64,000 nt of DNA from Caldimonas thermodepolymerans (GTDB lineage Bacteria > Pseudomonadota > Gammaproteobacteria > Burkholderiales > Burkholderiaceae_C), in assembly GCF_015476235.1 (NCBI RefSeq), contig NZ_CP064338.1, positions 1,736,001 through 1,800,000 of the forward strand, written 5' to 3'. The notes beneath the pieces are model-generated. The model ran no database searches, was not told the origin of the DNA, and saw nothing but the letters and a program-made list of their open reading frames with translations. Shown in pieces: positions 8,567-21,377 of the stretch (positions are counted from its first letter, which is position 1; each line of letters begins with the position of its first letter). A program made the position numbers and the translations under genes.

Positions 8567-10834
8567 ATGATGCGCTTTCGCTTTCCCATCGTGATCATCG
8601 ACGAGGACTTCCGCTCGGAAAACGCCTCCGGCCTGGGCATCCGGGCGCTGGCCGAGGCGATCGAGAAGGAGGGCTTCGAGGTGCTGGGGGTGACCAGCTA
8701 CGGCAACCTGTCGCAGTTCGCCCAGCAGCAAAGCCGTGCCAGCGCCTTCATCCTGTCGATCGACGACGAGGAGTTCGGCTCCGGCTCGAAGGAGGAAGTG
8801 GACGCGGCGCTGAAGAACCTGCGCGCCTTCGTCAGCGAGATCCGCTTCAAGAACGCCGAGATCCCGATCTACCTGTACGGCGAGACCCGCACCTCCGAGC
8901 ACATCCCGAATGACGTGCTCAAGGAGCTGCACGGCTTCATCCACATGTTCGAGGACACGCCCGAGTTCGTGGCGCGCCACATCATCCGCGAGGCCCGCAG
9001 CTACCTGGATTCGCTGGCGCCGCCGTTCTTCCGTGCCCTGGTCGGCTACGCGCAGGACGGCTCCTACTCGTGGCACTGCCCGGGCCACTCCGGCGGCGTG
9101 GCCTTCCTGAAGAGCCCGATCGGCCAGATGTTCCACCAGTTCTTCGGCGAGAACATGCTGCGCGCCGACGTCTGCAACGCGGTGGAGGAGCTCGGCCAGC
9201 TGCTCGACCACACCGGCCCGGTGGCCGCGTCCGAGCGCAACGCCGCGCGCATCTTCAACGCCGACCACTGCTTCTTCGTCACCAACGGCACGTCGACGTC
9301 GAACAAGATGGTCTGGCACCACACGGTGGCGCCGGGCGACGTGGTGGTGGTGGACCGCAACTGCCACAAGTCCAACCTGCACGCGATCATCATGACCGGC
9401 GCGGTGCCGGTGTTCCTGACGCCCACGCGCAACCACTACGGCATCATCGGCCCGATCCCGCAGAGCGAGTTCAGCCGCGAGGCGATCGAGAAGAAGATCG
9501 CCGCCAACCCGCTGCTCAAGGGCGTGGACCCGAAGAAGGTCAAGCCGCGCATCCTGACGATCACGCAGAGCACCTACGACGGCGTGCTCTACAACACCGA
9601 GACCATCAAGTCGATGCTCGACGGCTACATCGACACCCTGCATTTCGACGAGGCCTGGCTGCCGCACGCCGCGTTCCACAAGTTCTACGAGGGCATGCAC
9701 GCGATGGGCAAGGGCGCGGCCAAGACGCGCGACTCGCTGGTGTTCTCGACCCAGTCCACGCACAAGCTGCTGGCCGGCCTGAGCCAGGCGTCGCAGATCC
9801 TGGTGCAGGACTCGCAGAACCGCAAGCTGGACCGGCACCTGTTCAACGAGGCCTACCTGATGCACTCGTCCACCTCGCCTCAGTACGCGATCATCGCCTC
9901 GTGCGACGTCGCTGCGGCGATGATGGAAGCCCCCGGCGGCACCGCGCTGGTGGAGGAGAGCATCCGCGAGGCGATGGACTTCCGCCGCGCGATGCGCAAG
10001 GTCGAGAAGGAGTTCGGCAGCGACTGGTGGTTCAAGGTCTGGGGCCCGGACAAGCTCGCCACCGAAGGCATCGGCGAGCGCGAGGACTGGATCATCAAGG
10101 GCGCCGAGAAGTGGCACGGCTTCGGGGACCTGGCCGACGGCTTCAACATGCTGGACCCGATCAAGTCCACCATCGTGACCCCGGGCCTGGACCTGGACGG
10201 CCAGTTCGCCCGCACCGGCATCCCGGCGTCCATCGTCACCAAGTACCTGGCCGAGCACGGCGTGGTGGTCGAGAAGACCGGCCTGTACTCGTTCTTCATC
10301 ATGTTCACCATCGGCATCACCAAGGGCCGCTGGAACACGCTGCTGACCGCGCTGCAGCAGTTCAAGGACGACTACGACAAGAACCAGCCGATGTGGCGCA
10401 TCCTGCCGGAGTTCTGCGCCCAGCACCCGCGCTACGAGCAGATGGGCCTGCGCGACCTGTGCCAGGCGATCCACGAGATGTACGCCAAGAGCGACATCGC
10501 GCGCCTGACCACCGACATGTACCTGTCGGACCTGCAGCCGGCGATGAAGCCGAGCGACGCCTACGCGCGCATCGCGCACCGGGAGACCGACCGGGTCGAG
10601 ATCGACCGGCTGGAAGGGCGGGTGACCACCTCGCTGCTGACGCCGTACCCCCCGGGCATCCCGCTGCTGATCCCGGGCGAGCGCTTCAACAAGAAGATCG
10701 TCGACTACCTGCGCTTCGTGCGCGAGTTCAACCGCAAGTTTCCCGGCTTCGACACCGACGTGCACGGCTTGGTGCAGGAGGTCGACGACGCAGGCAACGC
10801 GACCTACTACGTCGACTGCGTCAAGAGCGTCTGA
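8567..10834 (+). CDS. PLP-dependent Arg/Lys/Orn decarboxylase (AdiA-like)
   Basis: Fold type I basic amino-acid decarboxylase, 755 residues, making a polyamine or diamine (agmatine, cadaverine or putrescine) plus CO2. It has an N-terminal response-regulator-like wing domain (about 1-130). The PLP domain has [10 protein letters not shown] for cofactor and active-site binding, FDEAW (cofactor Asp) and STQSTHK with the Schiff-base Lys at 400. A C-terminal domain carries [14 protein letters not shown]. Length matches AdiA (about 755) better than CadA or SpeC (about 715), so arginine is the favoured substrate, but specificity cannot be read safely. Start is ATG 8567 or the adjacent ATG 8570. No antiporter gene is adjacent. 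Confidence 0.88.
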   Translation: MMRFRFPIVIIDEDFRSENASGLGIRALAEAIEKEGFEVLGVTSYGNLSQFAQQQSRASAFILSIDDEEFGSGSKEEVDAALKNLRAFVSEIRFKNAEIPIYLYGETRTSEHIPNDVLKELHGFIHMFEDTPEFVARHIIREARSYLDSLAPPFFRALVGYAQDGSYSWHCPGHSGGVAFLKSPIGQMFHQFFGENMLRADVCNAVEELGQLLDHTGPVAASERNAARIFNADHCFFVTNGTSTSNKMVWHHTVAPGDVVVVDRNCHKSNLHAIIMTGAVPVFLTPTRNHYGIIGPIPQSEFSREAIEKKIAANPLLKGVDPKKVKPRILTITQSTYDGVLYNTETIKSMLDGYIDTLHFDEAWLPHAAFHKFYEGMHAMGKGAAKTRDSLVFSTQSTHKLLAGLSQASQILVQDSQNRKLDRHLFNEAYLMHSSTSPQYAIIASCDVAAAMMEAPGGTALVEESIREAMDFRRAMRKVEKEFGSDWWFKVWGPDKLATEGIGEREDWIIKGAEKWHGFGDLADGFNMLDPIKSTIVTPGLDLDGQFARTGIPASIVTKYLAEHGVVVEKTGLYSFFIMFTIGITKGRWNTLLTALQQFKDDYDKNQPMWRILPEFCAQHPRYEQMGLRDLCQAIHEMYAKSDIARLTTDMYLSDLQPAMKPSDAYARIAHRETDRVEIDRLEGRVTTSLLTPYPPGIPLLIPGERFNKKIVDYLRFVREFNRKFPGFDTDVHGLVQEVDDAGNATYYVDCVKSV

Positions 10835-10866
10835 TGCCCCGGCCGGCAGGCCGTCGCCCCATGAAG

Positions 10867-10892
10867 AAAGGCCCGCATCGTGCGGGCCTTTT
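10867..10892. terminator. Bidirectional terminator between decarboxylase and fabI
   Basis: An AAAGGCCCGCA/TGCGGGCCTTT stem (10867-10877 with 10881-10891) closes on a TCG loop, with T-rich flank on the plus strand and A-rich flank that serves the minus strand. It lies between convergent genes. Confidence 0.88.
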
Positions 10893-10919
10893 GCATGGAG
10901 CGGCGGAGGGCTCGGGTGC

Positions 10920-11714
10920 TCAGGCGGCCGGCGGCTCGGCGGCGCCGCCCATCACCTGGCTGAAGCCGGCATCCACGTAGGTGATCTCGGCGGTCACGCC
11001 CGAGGCCAGGTCCGACAGCAGGAAGGCGGCGACGTTGCCGACGTCCTCGATCGTCACGTTGCGGCGCAGCGGGGCGTTGGTCTCGACGATCTCCAGGATC
11101 TTGCTGAAGCCCTTGATGCCCGAGGCAGCCAGGGTCTTGATCGGGCCGGCCGAGATGCCGTTGACCCGGATGCCCTTGGGGCCGAGGCTGGCGGCCAGGT
11201 AGCGCACGCTGGCTTCCAGCGAGGCCTTGGCCAGGCCCATGGTGTTGTAGCTGGGCACGTAGCGCATCGCACCCAGGTAGCTCAGCGTCAGCAGCGCCGC
11301 GTTGGGGTTGAGCATCGGCGTGGCGGCCTTGGCCATCGCCGGGAAGCTGTAGGCCGAGATCTCGTGCGCCACCCGGAAGGCCTCGCGCGACAGGCCGTCC
11401 AGGAAGTCGCCGGCGATCGCCTCGCGGGGCGCAAAGCCGATCGAGTGCACGAAGCCGTCGAAGGTCGGCCAGGCCTGGCGCAGGTCGGCGAACAGCTTCT
11501 CGATCTGGGCGTCGTCGGCGACGTCGCACTCGAACACGAGTTCGGAGTCGAATTCACGGGCAAATTCGGTGATCCGGTCCTTGAAGCGCTCGCCGACATA
11601 GCTGAACGCCAGTTCGGCCCCCTCGCGCTTGCACGCTTTGGCAATGCCGTAGGCGATCGAGCGGTTGGACAGCAGGCCGGTGATCAGGAGGCGTTTGCCA
11701 GCGAGAAATCCCAT
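10920..11714 (-). CDS. fabI: Enoyl-ACP reductase (NADH), FabI type
   Basis: Catalyses the last reduction of each fatty-acid elongation cycle. The 264 residues form a Rossmann SDR fold. [20 protein letters not shown] carries the divergent glycine motif of Fab[14 protein letters not shown] follows, and the catalytic pair is Tyr156 and Lys163 in SYNTMGLAK, the same spacing and numbering as E. coli. [12 protein letters not shown] is the flexible substrate-binding loop. The ATG at 11714 begins the conserved N-terminus and follows GGAGAC; the frame upstream to 11810 is not conserved-looking. Confidence 0.97.
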   Translation of the reverse strand: MGFLAGKRLLITGLLSNRSIAYGIAKACKREGAELAFSYVGERFKDRITEFAREFDSELVFECDVADDAQIEKLFADLRQAWPTFDGFVHSIGFAPREAIAGDFLDGLSREAFRVAHEISAYSFPAMAKAATPMLNPNAALLTLSYLGAMRYVPSYNTMGLAKASLEASVRYLAASLGPKGIRVNGISAGPIKTLAASGIKGFSKILEIVETNAPLRRNVTIEDVGNVAAFLLSDLASGVTAEITYVDAGFSQVMGGAAEPPAA

Positions 11715-11835
11715 GATGTCTCCAGAAGTGAAGAATCCGCGATTTTCGCATGGCCCCGGGGCGGGGGCCACGGGAAGCTGCAAGGGCGGCAGCGGAATCC
11801 CGGCTGCCACCCGGGGGATAAACCGGGCCCGGGTC

Positions 11836-11864
11836 TTGCTTTGCCCTGCAGGGCAACGTACAAT
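11836..11864 (+). promoter_or_regulatory. Sigma-70 promoter of the rimP-nusA-infB operon
   Basis: TTGCTT (11836-11841) and TACAAT (11859-11864) are separated by exactly 17 nt. This is one of the best sigma-70 matches in the window, about 180 nt before rimP. A transcript would start near 11871. Confidence 0.8.
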
Positions 11865-11889
11865 CCAGGTTTCGCTAAGTCATGGTCAG

Positions 11890-11918
11890 TGGGCGGAGGA
11901 ATCCAGCCCATTTTTTTT
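11890..11918 (+). terminator. Leader hairpin with T8 tract before rimP (possible attenuator)
   Basis: The stem TGGGC/GCCCA (11890-11894 with 11906-11910) is extended by GGA/TCC closed by a GGAA tetraloop, with one bulged A, and is followed immediately by eight T (11911-11918). It begins about 20 nt after the predicted transcription start, so it looks like an early terminator in the operon leader. Confidence 0.7.
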
Positions 11919-12044
11919 GCTCGGGCGGATTTTCCTTGGGGCTCAAGGCTTCGGGCGGGAGGCGGCATGCCTTTGCGCCCGTGCCGCGCAGCGGGGTTCA
12001 AGGCGGATTGGCCGGGTGTCTTGAGAGCTGGAGTACGGTCGGAA

Positions 12045-12596
12045 GTGGCAGGTCAGGCAGGTTGGCAGGCGCTCGTCGAGCGCACGGTCGTCGGGTTGGG
12101 CTACGAGGTCGTGGATCTCGAGCGCAACGCGCGGGGGCTGCTGCGCGTGTTCATCGACAAGGTCCCTGGCGACCCGACCGGCGAATTCATCACCGTCGAT
12201 GACTGCGAGAAGGTCACCCGGCAGCTGCAATACCTGCTGGAAGTCGAGGGTGTGCCTTACGAGCGGCTCGAAGTATCCTCTCCCGGTCTGGATCGCCCGC
12301 TGCGCAAGCCCGCGGATTACCAGCGTTTTGCCGGCCAGGAGGTCGACATCACGCTGAAGGTCCCGTTCCAGAACCGCAAGAAGTATCGCGGCGTGCTGGA
12401 GGCCGAGGGGGACGGCTGGCGCCTCGTCTTCAACGACGGCAAGCAAGATCAAGCCCTGAGTTTTTCGATTGACGAGGTGCGCGAGGCCCGGCTGGTGCCG
12501 GTGGTGGACTTCAAAGGCCGCCGCGGCAGGAACGCAGCGCCGGCTGACGCGCCCTCAGCCAACGCACAAGAAGACGGAGGTCAAGTTTCATCATGA
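12045..12596 (+). CDS. rimP: Ribosome maturation factor RimP
   Basis: Assists late assembly of the 30S subunit. The 183-residue form starting at GTG 12045 ([20 protein letters not shown]) matches the family's usual beginning. The frame is open upstream with ATG 11967 and TTG 12021, but that stretch is not conserved-looking. Recognisable parts are [50 protein letters not shown] and the C-terminal SH3-like part with KYRGVLE. The stop overlaps nusA ATG by 4 nt (ATGA), indicating translational coupling. Confidence 0.93.
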   Translation: MAGQAGWQALVERTVVGLGYEVVDLERNARGLLRVFIDKVPGDPTGEFITVDDCEKVTRQLQYLLEVEGVPYERLEVSSPGLDRPLRKPADYQRFAGQEVDITLKVPFQNRKKYRGVLEAEGDGWRLVFNDGKQDQALSFSIDEVREARLVPVVDFKGRRGRNAAPADAPSANAQEDGGQVSS

Positions 12597-14071
12597 ACCG
12601 CGAACTGTTGATGCTGGTCGATGCCATCTCGCGCGAGAAGAGCGTGGACCGCGAAGTGGTGTTCGGTGCCGTCGAGGCCGCGCTGGCGTCTGCGACCAAG
12701 AAGCTGTACGACGGCGAGGTGGACATCCGCGTCTCCATCGACCGCGAGACCGGCGACTACGAGACCTTCCGTCGTTGGCACGTGGTGCCTGACGAGGCCG
12801 GGCTGCAGCAGCCCGACTCGGAAATCCTGCTGTTCGAGGCCCGCGAGCAGATCCCGGACATCGAGGTCGACGACTACATCGAGGAGCCGGTGGAGTCGGT
12901 GCCGATCGGCCGCATCGGCGCGCAGGCCGCCAAGCAGGTGATCCTGCAGAAGATCCGCGACGCCGAGCGCGAGCAGCTGCTCAACGACTTCCTGGCGCGC
13001 GGCGACAAGATCTTCGTCGGCACGGTCAAGCGCATCGACAAGGGGGACCTGATCGTCGAGTCCGGCCGCGTGGAAGGCCGCCTGAAGCGCTCGGAGATGA
13101 TCCCGAAGGAGAACCTGCGCACCGGCGACCGTGTGCGCGCGGTGATCCTGGAGGTCGACCGCACCGCGCGCGGCCCGCAGATCATGCTGTCGCGCAGCGC
13201 GCCGGCGTTCATGGTCGAGCTGTTCCGCCAGGAAGTGCCCGAGATCGAGCAGGGCCTGCTGGAGATCAAGAGCTGCGCCCGCGACCCCGGCTCGCGCGCC
13301 AAGATCGCCGTCGTCTCGCACGACAAGCGCGTCGACCCGATCGGCACCTGCGTGGGCGTGCGCGGCTCGCGCGTGAACGCCGTGACCAACGAGCTGGCCG
13401 GCGAGCGCGTGGACATCGTGCTGTGGTCCGAGGACCCGGCGCAGTTCGTGATCGGTGCGCTGGCGCCGGCGAACGTGCAGTCCATCGTGGTCGACGAGGA
13501 GCACCACTCGATGGACGTGGTGGTCGACGAGGAGAACCTCGCGATCGCCATCGGCCGTGGCGGCCAGAACGTGCGCCTGGCTTCGGAGCTGACCGGCTGG
13601 CGCATCAACATCATGACGGCGGAGGAATCCCAGGCCAAGCAGGCCGAGGAGACCCAGGCGATCCGCACGCTGTTCATGGAAAAGCTGGATGTGGACGAGG
13701 AAGTCGCCAACATCCTGATCGAGGAAGGCTTCACCAGCCTGGAGGAAGTGGCCTACGTGCCGATCCAGGAGATGCTGGAGATCGAGGCCTTCGATGAAGA
13801 CACCGTCAACGAGCTGCGCAACCGTGCCAAGGACGTGCTCCTGACGATGGAGATTGCCAAGGAAGAGAAAGTCGAGGAAGTGTCGCAGGACCTGCGCGAT
13901 CTGGAAGGCCTCGATGCCGAGACGATCGCCAAGCTTGCCGACGGGGGCATCCACACCCGCGACGACCTGGCCGATCTGGCCGTCGACGAACTGACCGAGC
14001 TCACGGGCATGGACGAGGCGCGTGCCAAGGCGCTGATCATGAAGGCCCGGGAGCACTGGTTCGCCGTCTGA
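12593..14071 (+). CDS. nusA: Transcription termination/antitermination factor NusA
   Basis: Binds RNA polymerase and nut-type RNA to modulate pausing, termination and antitermination. The 492 residues have an N-terminal polymerase-binding domain (about 1-125), S1 (about 135-200, [20 protein letters not shown]), two KH domains (about 230-345, [14 protein letters not shown] and [16 protein letters not shown]) and two C-terminal acidic repeats (about 365-490) as in gammaproteobacterial NusA. It is the second gene of the rimP operon, overlapping rimP by 4 nt. Confidence 0.97.
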   Translation: MNRELLMLVDAISREKSVDREVVFGAVEAALASATKKLYDGEVDIRVSIDRETGDYETFRRWHVVPDEAGLQQPDSEILLFEAREQIPDIEVDDYIEEPVESVPIGRIGAQAAKQVILQKIRDAEREQLLNDFLARGDKIFVGTVKRIDKGDLIVESGRVEGRLKRSEMIPKENLRTGDRVRAVILEVDRTARGPQIMLSRSAPAFMVELFRQEVPEIEQGLLEIKSCARDPGSRAKIAVVSHDKRVDPIGTCVGVRGSRVNAVTNELAGERVDIVLWSEDPAQFVIGALAPANVQSIVVDEEHHSMDVVVDEENLAIAIGRGGQNVRLASELTGWRINIMTAEESQAKQAEETQAIRTLFMEKLDVDEEVANILIEEGFTSLEEVAYVPIQEMLEIEAFDEDTVNELRNRAKDVLLTMEIAKEEKVEEVSQDLRDLEGLDAETIAKLADGGIHTRDDLADLAVDELTELTGMDEARAKALIMKAREHWFAV

Positions 14072-14135
14072 CGCCGTCCGTGCCCATCGCGCTGTCTGCC
14101 ACCCACTGAACTCGCTCTGCCCAAGGACACACACA

Positions 14136-17054
14136 ATGGCCGTTACCACAGTCGCACAGTTCGCCTCGGAGCTGAACCGCCCCGCGACGGCGCTGCTCGA
14201 GCAGCTCAAAGCCGCAGGGGTTGCGAAGGCTTCGCCGGAGGACTCGCTGACCGAGGCAGACAAGGAACGTCTGCTGGAGTTCCTGCGCTCGTCGCACGGC
14301 ACTGCCGGTACCGAACGCAAGAAGATCACCCTGACCAAGAAATCCACCACCGAGATCAAACAGGCCGACTCCTCGGGCAAGGCACGCACGATCCAGGTTG
14401 AAGTCCGCAAGAAGCGGGTGTTCGTCAAGCGCGACGACCCGGTGCCTGCGCCGGCCGCGGCGGACGCGTCCGCGCCCAAGGCCCCGGTGGTCGACGCGGC
14501 CGAACTGCAGCGCCGCGAGGAAGAGGCCAATCGCCAGGCCGAGCTGCTGCGCCGCCAGGAGGCCGAACTGGCCGAGAAGCGTCGCGAGCGCGAGGAACAG
14601 GAACGCCGCGAGCGCGAGGCGGCCGAAGCCGCGGCCCGCGCCCGCGAGGAGCAGGAGCGCGCTGCCGCCGAAGCCGCCGCGCGTGCCGCCGAGGAAGCGC
14701 GCAAGGCCCAGGAGGCCGCTGCCGCCGCGCAACAGGCCGGATCCACGCCTGCCCCGGCGCCTGCGGCGGAAGCCGCGCCTGCCGCCCCGGCCCCCGCGCC
14801 TGCACCGGCCCCGGCGGCCGAGCCGGCCAAGCCCGGCGTGCGCGTGGTGCGCGCGGCCGACCTCGAGGCCGAGGAGAAGGCCCGCCTGGCGGACCTGGAG
14901 CGGCGCCGCAAGGCGGCCGAAGCCGAGGCCGCGGCGATCCGCGCGATGATGGCGGCGCCCCGCCGGGTGCTGACGGCCAAGAAGCCCGAGGAAGAGAAGC
15001 CGAAGACCGCCGATGCCGGCAAGAACGGCATCAAGGGCACCATCCACAAGCCCAAGGCGGGGGCCACCCCGGCCAGTGCGCCGGCGCCTGCGGGCGGCAA
15101 GCCGGGCGACAAGAAGTCGGTCAAGTCCGAGAAGCTGTCGTCCAGCTGGGCCGACGACGCGGCCAAGAAGCGTGCGCTCAAGACCCGTGGCGACGCCTCC
15201 GGCGGGCGCACCGGCTGGCGCGCACCGGTCAAGGGTGGCGGCCGCCGCGGCGAGCGTGGCGAGGGTTCGTCCAGCTTCACGCCGCCGGTCGAGCCGCAGG
15301 TGTACGAGGTGCACGTGCCCGAGACCATCAGCGTGGCCGATCTGGCGCACAAGATGTCGGTCAAGGCCTCCGAGGTCATCAAGCAGCTGATGAAGCTGGG
15401 CCAGATGGTCACCATCAACCAGCAGCTGGACCAGGAAACGGCCATGATCGTGGTCGAGGAAATGGGCCACAAGGCGTTTGCCGCCAAGCTGGACGATCCC
15501 GAGGCCTTCCTGCAGGAAGACGCCGCGGCGCAGCAGTACGAGCTGCTGCCGCGCGCCCCGGTGGTCACCGTCATGGGCCACGTCGACCACGGCAAGACCT
15601 CGCTGCTGGACTACATCCGCCGCTCGCGCGTGGCCGCGGGTGAAGCGGGCGGGATCACGCAGCACATCGGCGCCTATCACGTGAACACGCCGCGCGGCAT
15701 GATCACCTTCCTCGACACCCCGGGTCACGAGGCCTTCACGGCCATGCGGGCGCGCGGTGCGAAGGCCACCGACATCGTCATCCTGGTGGTGGCGGCCGAC
15801 GACGGCGTGATGCCGCAGACCAAGGAAGCCATCCACCACGCCAAGGCGGCGGGGGTGCCGATCGTGGTCGCGATCAACAAGATCGACAAGCCCGAGGCCA
15901 ACCCCGATCGCGTCAAGCAGGAGCTGGTGGGCGAGGAAGTCGTGCCGGAAGAGTACGGTGGCGACTCGCCGTTCGTGCCCGTGTCGGCCAAGACCGGCGA
16001 AGGCATCGACGAGCTGCTCGAGAACGTGCTGCTGCAGGCCGAGATCCTGGAGCTGAAGGCGCCGAAGGACGCGCCGGCCAAGGGCCTGGTGATCGAGGCC
16101 AAGCTCGACAAGGGCCGCGGTCCGGTGGCGACCGTGCTGGTGCAGTCGGGCACGCTCAAGCGCGGCGACGTGGTGCTGGCCGGCTCGAGCTACGGCCGCG
16201 TGCGTGCGATGGTCGACGAGAACGGCAAGCCCACCCAGGAGGCGGGCCCGTCCATCCCGGTGGAGATCCAGGGCCTGACCGAGGTGCCGCAGGCCGGCGA
16301 CGAGTTCATGGTGCTCAACGACGAGCGCCGCGCGCGCGAGATCGCGACCTTCCGCCAGGGCAAGTACCGCGACGTCAAGCTGGCCCGCCAGCAGGCCGCC
16401 AAGCTCGAGAACATGTTCGAGCAGATGGGCTCCGGCACGGTGCAGACCCTGCCGCTCATCATCAAGGCCGACGTGCAGGGCTCGCAGGAAGCGCTGGCGG
16501 CCTCGCTGCTCAAGCTGTCCACCGACGAGGTCAAGGTGCAGATCGTGCACGCGGCCGTGGGTGGCATCAGCGAGAGCGACGTCAACCTGGCGCTGGCGTC
16601 CAAGGCCGTGATCATCGGCTTCAACGTGCGTGCCGATGCCGGCGCGCGCAAGCTGGCCGAGCACAACGGCGTGGACATCCGCTACTACAACATCATCTAC
16701 GACGCGGTGGATGAGATCAAGGCGGCGATGTCCGGCCTGCTGGCGCCCGAGCAGAAGGAAGAGATCATCGGTACCGCCGAGATCCGCCAGGTGTTCCGTG
16801 CCTCGAAGATCGGCGCGATCGCGGGCTGCATGGTCACTTCCGGCGTGATCCGCCGCAACGCGCGCCTGCGCGTGCTGCGCGACAACGTCGTGATCCACAC
16901 CGGCGAGCTCGAGTCGCTCAAGCGCTTCAAGGACGACGTCAAGGAGGTCAAGGAAGGCTTCGAGTGCGGCCTGAACATCCGCAACTACAACGACATCGCC
17001 GAAGGCGACCAGCTGGAGTTCTTCGAGATCAAGGAAATCGCACGGACGCTGTGA
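14136..17054 (+). CDS. infB: Translation initiation factor IF-2
   Basis: GTPase that brings fMet-tRNA to the 30S subunit. The 972 residues begin with an IF2-N domain, then a long Glu/Arg/Ala helix and Pro/Ala linker (about 110-390) whose repetitive codons create long false reading frames on the other strand. A second IF2-N-like segment (about 390-450) precedes the G domain, with G1 GHVDHGKT starting at residue 481, DTPGHEAF and NKIDKP. Domains II to IV follow. The 64 nt after nusA contain no terminator. Confidence 0.97.
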   Translation: MAVTTVAQFASELNRPATALLEQLKAAGVAKASPEDSLTEADKERLLEFLRSSHGTAGTERKKITLTKKSTTEIKQADSSGKARTIQVEVRKKRVFVKRDDPVPAPAAADASAPKAPVVDAAELQRREEEANRQAELLRRQEAELAEKRREREEQERREREAAEAAARAREEQERAAAEAAARAAEEARKAQEAAAAAQQAGSTPAPAPAAEAAPAAPAPAPAPAPAAEPAKPGVRVVRAADLEAEEKARLADLERRRKAAEAEAAAIRAMMAAPRRVLTAKKPEEEKPKTADAGKNGIKGTIHKPKAGATPASAPAPAGGKPGDKKSVKSEKLSSSWADDAAKKRALKTRGDASGGRTGWRAPVKGGGRRGERGEGSSSFTPPVEPQVYEVHVPETISVADLAHKMSVKASEVIKQLMKLGQMVTINQQLDQETAMIVVEEMGHKAFAAKLDDPEAFLQEDAAAQQYELLPRAPVVTVMGHVDHGKTSLLDYIRRSRVAAGEAGGITQHIGAYHVNTPRGMITFLDTPGHEAFTAMRARGAKATDIVILVVAADDGVMPQTKEAIHHAKAAGVPIVVAINKIDKPEANPDRVKQELVGEEVVPEEYGGDSPFVPVSAKTGEGIDELLENVLLQAEILELKAPKDAPAKGLVIEAKLDKGRGPVATVLVQSGTLKRGDVVLAGSSYGRVRAMVDENGKPTQEAGPSIPVEIQGLTEVPQAGDEFMVLNDERRAREIATFRQGKYRDVKLARQQAAKLENMFEQMGSGTVQTLPLIIKADVQGSQEALAASLLKLSTDEVKVQIVHAAVGGISESDVNLALASKAVIIGFNVRADAGARKLAEHNGVDIRYYNIIYDAVDEIKAAMSGLLAPEQKEEIIGTAEIRQVFRASKIGAIAGCMVTSGVIRRNARLRVLRDNVVIHTGELESLKRFKDDVKEVKEGFECGLNIRNYNDIAEGDQLEFFEIKEIARTL

Positions 17055-17161
17055 GCATGAGGCTTCCGCGGTGCGCGCCGCCGTCCGTCACGACGGGGCC
17101 GGCGGCGCGACGATCCCGCGGCAGTCCGCGCCGGTCCTCGAGTTTGCGTGCGTCTCGCCTC

Positions 17162-17185
17162 GAAGCCCCGCCCGTGCGGGGCTTC
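17162..17185 (+). terminator. Hairpin between infB and rbfA
   Basis: A perfect 9-bp stem GAAGCCCCG/CGGGGCTTC (17162-17170 with 17177-17185) closes on a CCCGTG loop. Only a weak T-rich flank (ACGTTTGG) follows, so it may be a partial terminator or a processing/stability element inside the operon. Confidence 0.5.
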
Positions 17186-17202
17186 ACGTTTGGAGGTCCA
17201 CG

Positions 17203-17565
17203 ATGAGACACAGGAAATCCATCCCCAATCGCAGCTATCGCATCGCCGACCAGATCCAGCGCGACGTCTCCGAGCTGATCCGCGAGCTCAAGGACCCGCG
17301 CATCGGCATGGTCACGATCAACGCCGTCGAGGTCACGCCCGACTATGCACATGCGAAGGTGTACTTCTCCCTGCTGGTCGGCGACCCGCAGGAGTGCGAG
17401 CTGGCGCTGAACGAGGCGGCCGGCTACATCCGCAACGGCCTGTTCAAGCGGCTGCAGATCCACACCGTGCCGACGCTGCACTTCGTGTTCGACCGCACCA
17501 CCGAGCGCGCCGCGGACCTCAACGCACTGATCAACCTTGCCAACTCCACCCGCGCGAAGGAATGA
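17203..17565 (+). CDS. rbfA: 30S ribosome-binding factor A
   Basis: Single KH-like protein needed for 16S 5'-end maturation and cold adaptation. At 120 residues it is family length; [20 protein letters not shown] and the later [20 protein letters not shown] are diagnostic. ATG 17203 follows TGGAGG at the right distance; the in-frame upstream extension to 17071 covers the intergenic hairpin and is rejected. It is followed by truB 13 nt later. Confidence 0.96.
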   Translation: MRHRKSIPNRSYRIADQIQRDVSELIRELKDPRIGMVTINAVEVTPDYAHAKVYFSLLVGDPQECELALNEAAGYIRNGLFKRLQIHTVPTLHFVFDRTTERAADLNALINLANSTRAKE

Positions 17566-17578
17566 GGGCGCAGCGACC

Positions 17579-18555
17579 ATGGACGCCACGACGACGACTG
17601 CCCAGGGCACGCGGCCACGACTGCCGCGCCGTGCCGTCCATGGCGTGCTGCTGCTCGACAAGCCGCTGGGCCTGAGCAGCAACGACGCGCTGCAGAAGGC
17701 CAGGCGGCTGTACCGTGCCGAGAAGGCCGGCCACACCGGCACGCTGGATCCGCTGGCCACCGGGCTGCTGCCGCTGTGCTTCGGCGCGGCGACCAAGTTC
17801 TCGCAGGTCAGCCTCGAGGCCGACAAGACCTACCGCGCGCGCCTGCGGCTGGGCGTGCGCACGACCACCGGCGATGCCGAAGGCGAGGTGCTGGCCGAGC
17901 GCCCCGTGCAGGTGACGCGCGAGCAGGTGCTCACCGCCTGCGCGCGCTTCACCGGCGAGATCGACCAGGTGCCGCCGATGTACTCGGCGCTCAAGCGCGA
18001 CGGCAAGGCGCTGTACGAGTACGCGCGTGCCGGCATCGAGGTCGAGCGCGAGCCGCGGCGGGTCACGATCCACCGCATCGACGTGCTGGATTTCCGGGGC
18101 GACGAGGTGGAGATCGAGGTGCGCTGCAGCAAGGGCACCTACGTGCGCACGCTGGCCGAGGACATCGGCGAGGCGCTGGGCTGCGGCGCGCACCTCGTCG
18201 CGCTGCGGCGCACCGGCACCGGCCCGCTGACCCTGGAAGGCGCCGTCACGCTGGAGCAGCTGGAGGCGATGGACGAGGCCGGCCGCGACCGGCTGCTGCG
18301 TCCCGTCGACGAGCTGCTGGCCGACTGGCCCGTCGTGCGGCTGGAGGCCGAGGACGCCGGGCGCTTCCTCAGCGGCATGCGGCGACGCGTGGCGCTGCCC
18401 GATGCGCCGCAGGTGCGCGTCTACGGCCCGCAGCCGGGGGCCTTCCTCGGCAGCGCCCGCATCCGGGGCGGCGAACTGATTTCAACGCGGCTGTTGAGCC
18501 CGCTGGAGGTCGAAGGACTTCTGAACGCTCAAGCATCCAAGCATCGACACCCATC

Positions 18556-18559
<4 letters not shown>
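17579..18559 (+). CDS. truB: tRNA pseudouridine(55) synthase TruB
   Basis: Makes pseudouridine 55 in the T loop of all tRNAs. The 326-residue protein has [16 protein letters not shown], then [15 protein letters not shown] with the catalytic Asp at residue 57. [17 protein letters not shown] and [19 protein letters not shown] follow, and there is a C-terminal PUA-like region. The start at 17579 is the closest Met to the conserved part. Its stop overlaps typA ATG by 4 nt. Confidence 0.96.
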
Positions 18560-20385
<1,826 letters not shown>

Positions 20386-20443
20386 GCAGGCCGCGTTTCC
20401 CGCGGTTCAACGGGGAAGGGGGCCCCGCCCCCTGGGGACACGC

Positions 20444-21337
20444 ATGTCGCATACACGTGCTGCGGCGTTGATGGTGGTCGTCACGCTGATGTGGAGCATC
20501 GCCGGGGTGGTGACGCGCCACCTCGAGGCGGCGCGGGCCTTCGAAGTGACCTTCTGGCGCAGCGCCTTCAACGCCGCGTTCCTGACCCTGGCATTGAGCC
20601 TGTGGCGCGGTCGCGCGCTGTGGCAGGCGCTCGCGCAAGGCGGCTGGCCGCTGTGGGTCTCCGGCGTCATGTGGTCGATCATGTACACCTGCTTCATGGT
20701 CGCGCTGACGCTCACCACGGTGGCCAACGTGCTGGTGACGATGGCGCTGGCGCCGCTGGTCACCGCGCTGGTGGCGCGCCTGGCGCTGGGGCAGCGGCTG
20801 CCCTCGCGCACCTGGGTGGCCATCGCACTGGCCGGCACCGGCATCGCGTGGATGTACGGCAGCGAGGTCAGCGGTGCCGACGCGCGGCACCTGGCCGGCA
20901 CCCTGGTGGCCCTGGGCGTGCCGCTGGCCGCGGCGGTCAACTGGACCGTGATCCAGCGCAGCGGCCAGCCCCGCACCGGCGCCGCTGCCCAGGACATGCT
21001 GCCTGCCGTGCTGATCGGCGCGCTGCTGTCGTCGCTGGTGTCGCTGCCGCTGGCCTGGCCGCTGCAGGCCTCGGGGCACGACCTCGGGTGGCTGGCCGTG
21101 CTGGGCGTGTTCCAGCTCGCCATCCCGTGCCTGCTGGCCGTGCGGCTGGCGCGGGTGCTGCCGGCCGCGGAGGTGGCACTGCTCGGGCTGCTCGAGGTGG
21201 TGTTCGGCGTGGCCTGGGCCTGGCTGGGTGCGGGCGAGGCGCCGAACGTGCACGTGCTCTGCGGTGGCGCGCTGGTGCTGCTGGCGCTGGCCGGCAACGA
21301 AGCCCTGGGCCTGCGCCGGGTGCGCCAGGGGCGCTAG
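20444..21337 (+). CDS. EamA/DMT-superfamily membrane transporter
   Basis: Ten-segment drug/metabolite exporter-like inner-membrane protein, 297 residues, with two EamA repeats: residues about 5-135 (TLMWSIAGVVTRHLEAARAF; the Pro/Arg-edge FWRSAFN after helix 1) and about 150-290. The substrate cannot be told. It is in the same direction as typA and the next acyl-CoA gene, but a purine/GC-rich gap and a separate start suggest independent expression. Confidence 0.85.
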   Translation: MSHTRAAALMVVVTLMWSIAGVVTRHLEAARAFEVTFWRSAFNAAFLTLALSLWRGRALWQALAQGGWPLWVSGVMWSIMYTCFMVALTLTTVANVLVTMALAPLVTALVARLALGQRLPSRTWVAIALAGTGIAWMYGSEVSGADARHLAGTLVALGVPLAAAVNWTVIQRSGQPRTGAAAQDMLPAVLIGALLSSLVSLPLAWPLQASGHDLGWLAVLGVFQLAIPCLLAVRLARVLPAAEVALLGLLEVVFGVAWAWLGAGEAPNVHVLCGGALVLLALAGNEALGLRRVRQGR

Positions 21338-21377
21338 CATCGCGGGATCAGGACATACCAGAGAAGGCGACCACACG

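Noticed and set aside
8519-10765. A 748-codon minus-strand frame opposite the decarboxylase
   Set aside because: Same reason: the plus-strand enzyme has all PLP motifs, and the other strand only Val/Asp/His-rich noise.
12581-16898. Very long minus-strand reading frames (about 1000 and 950 codons) opposite nusA and infB
   Set aside because: They lie antisense to clear nusA and infB, have His/Arg/Leu/Ala composition typical of GC-rich shadow frames, and no domain. The repetitive IF-2 linker causes them.
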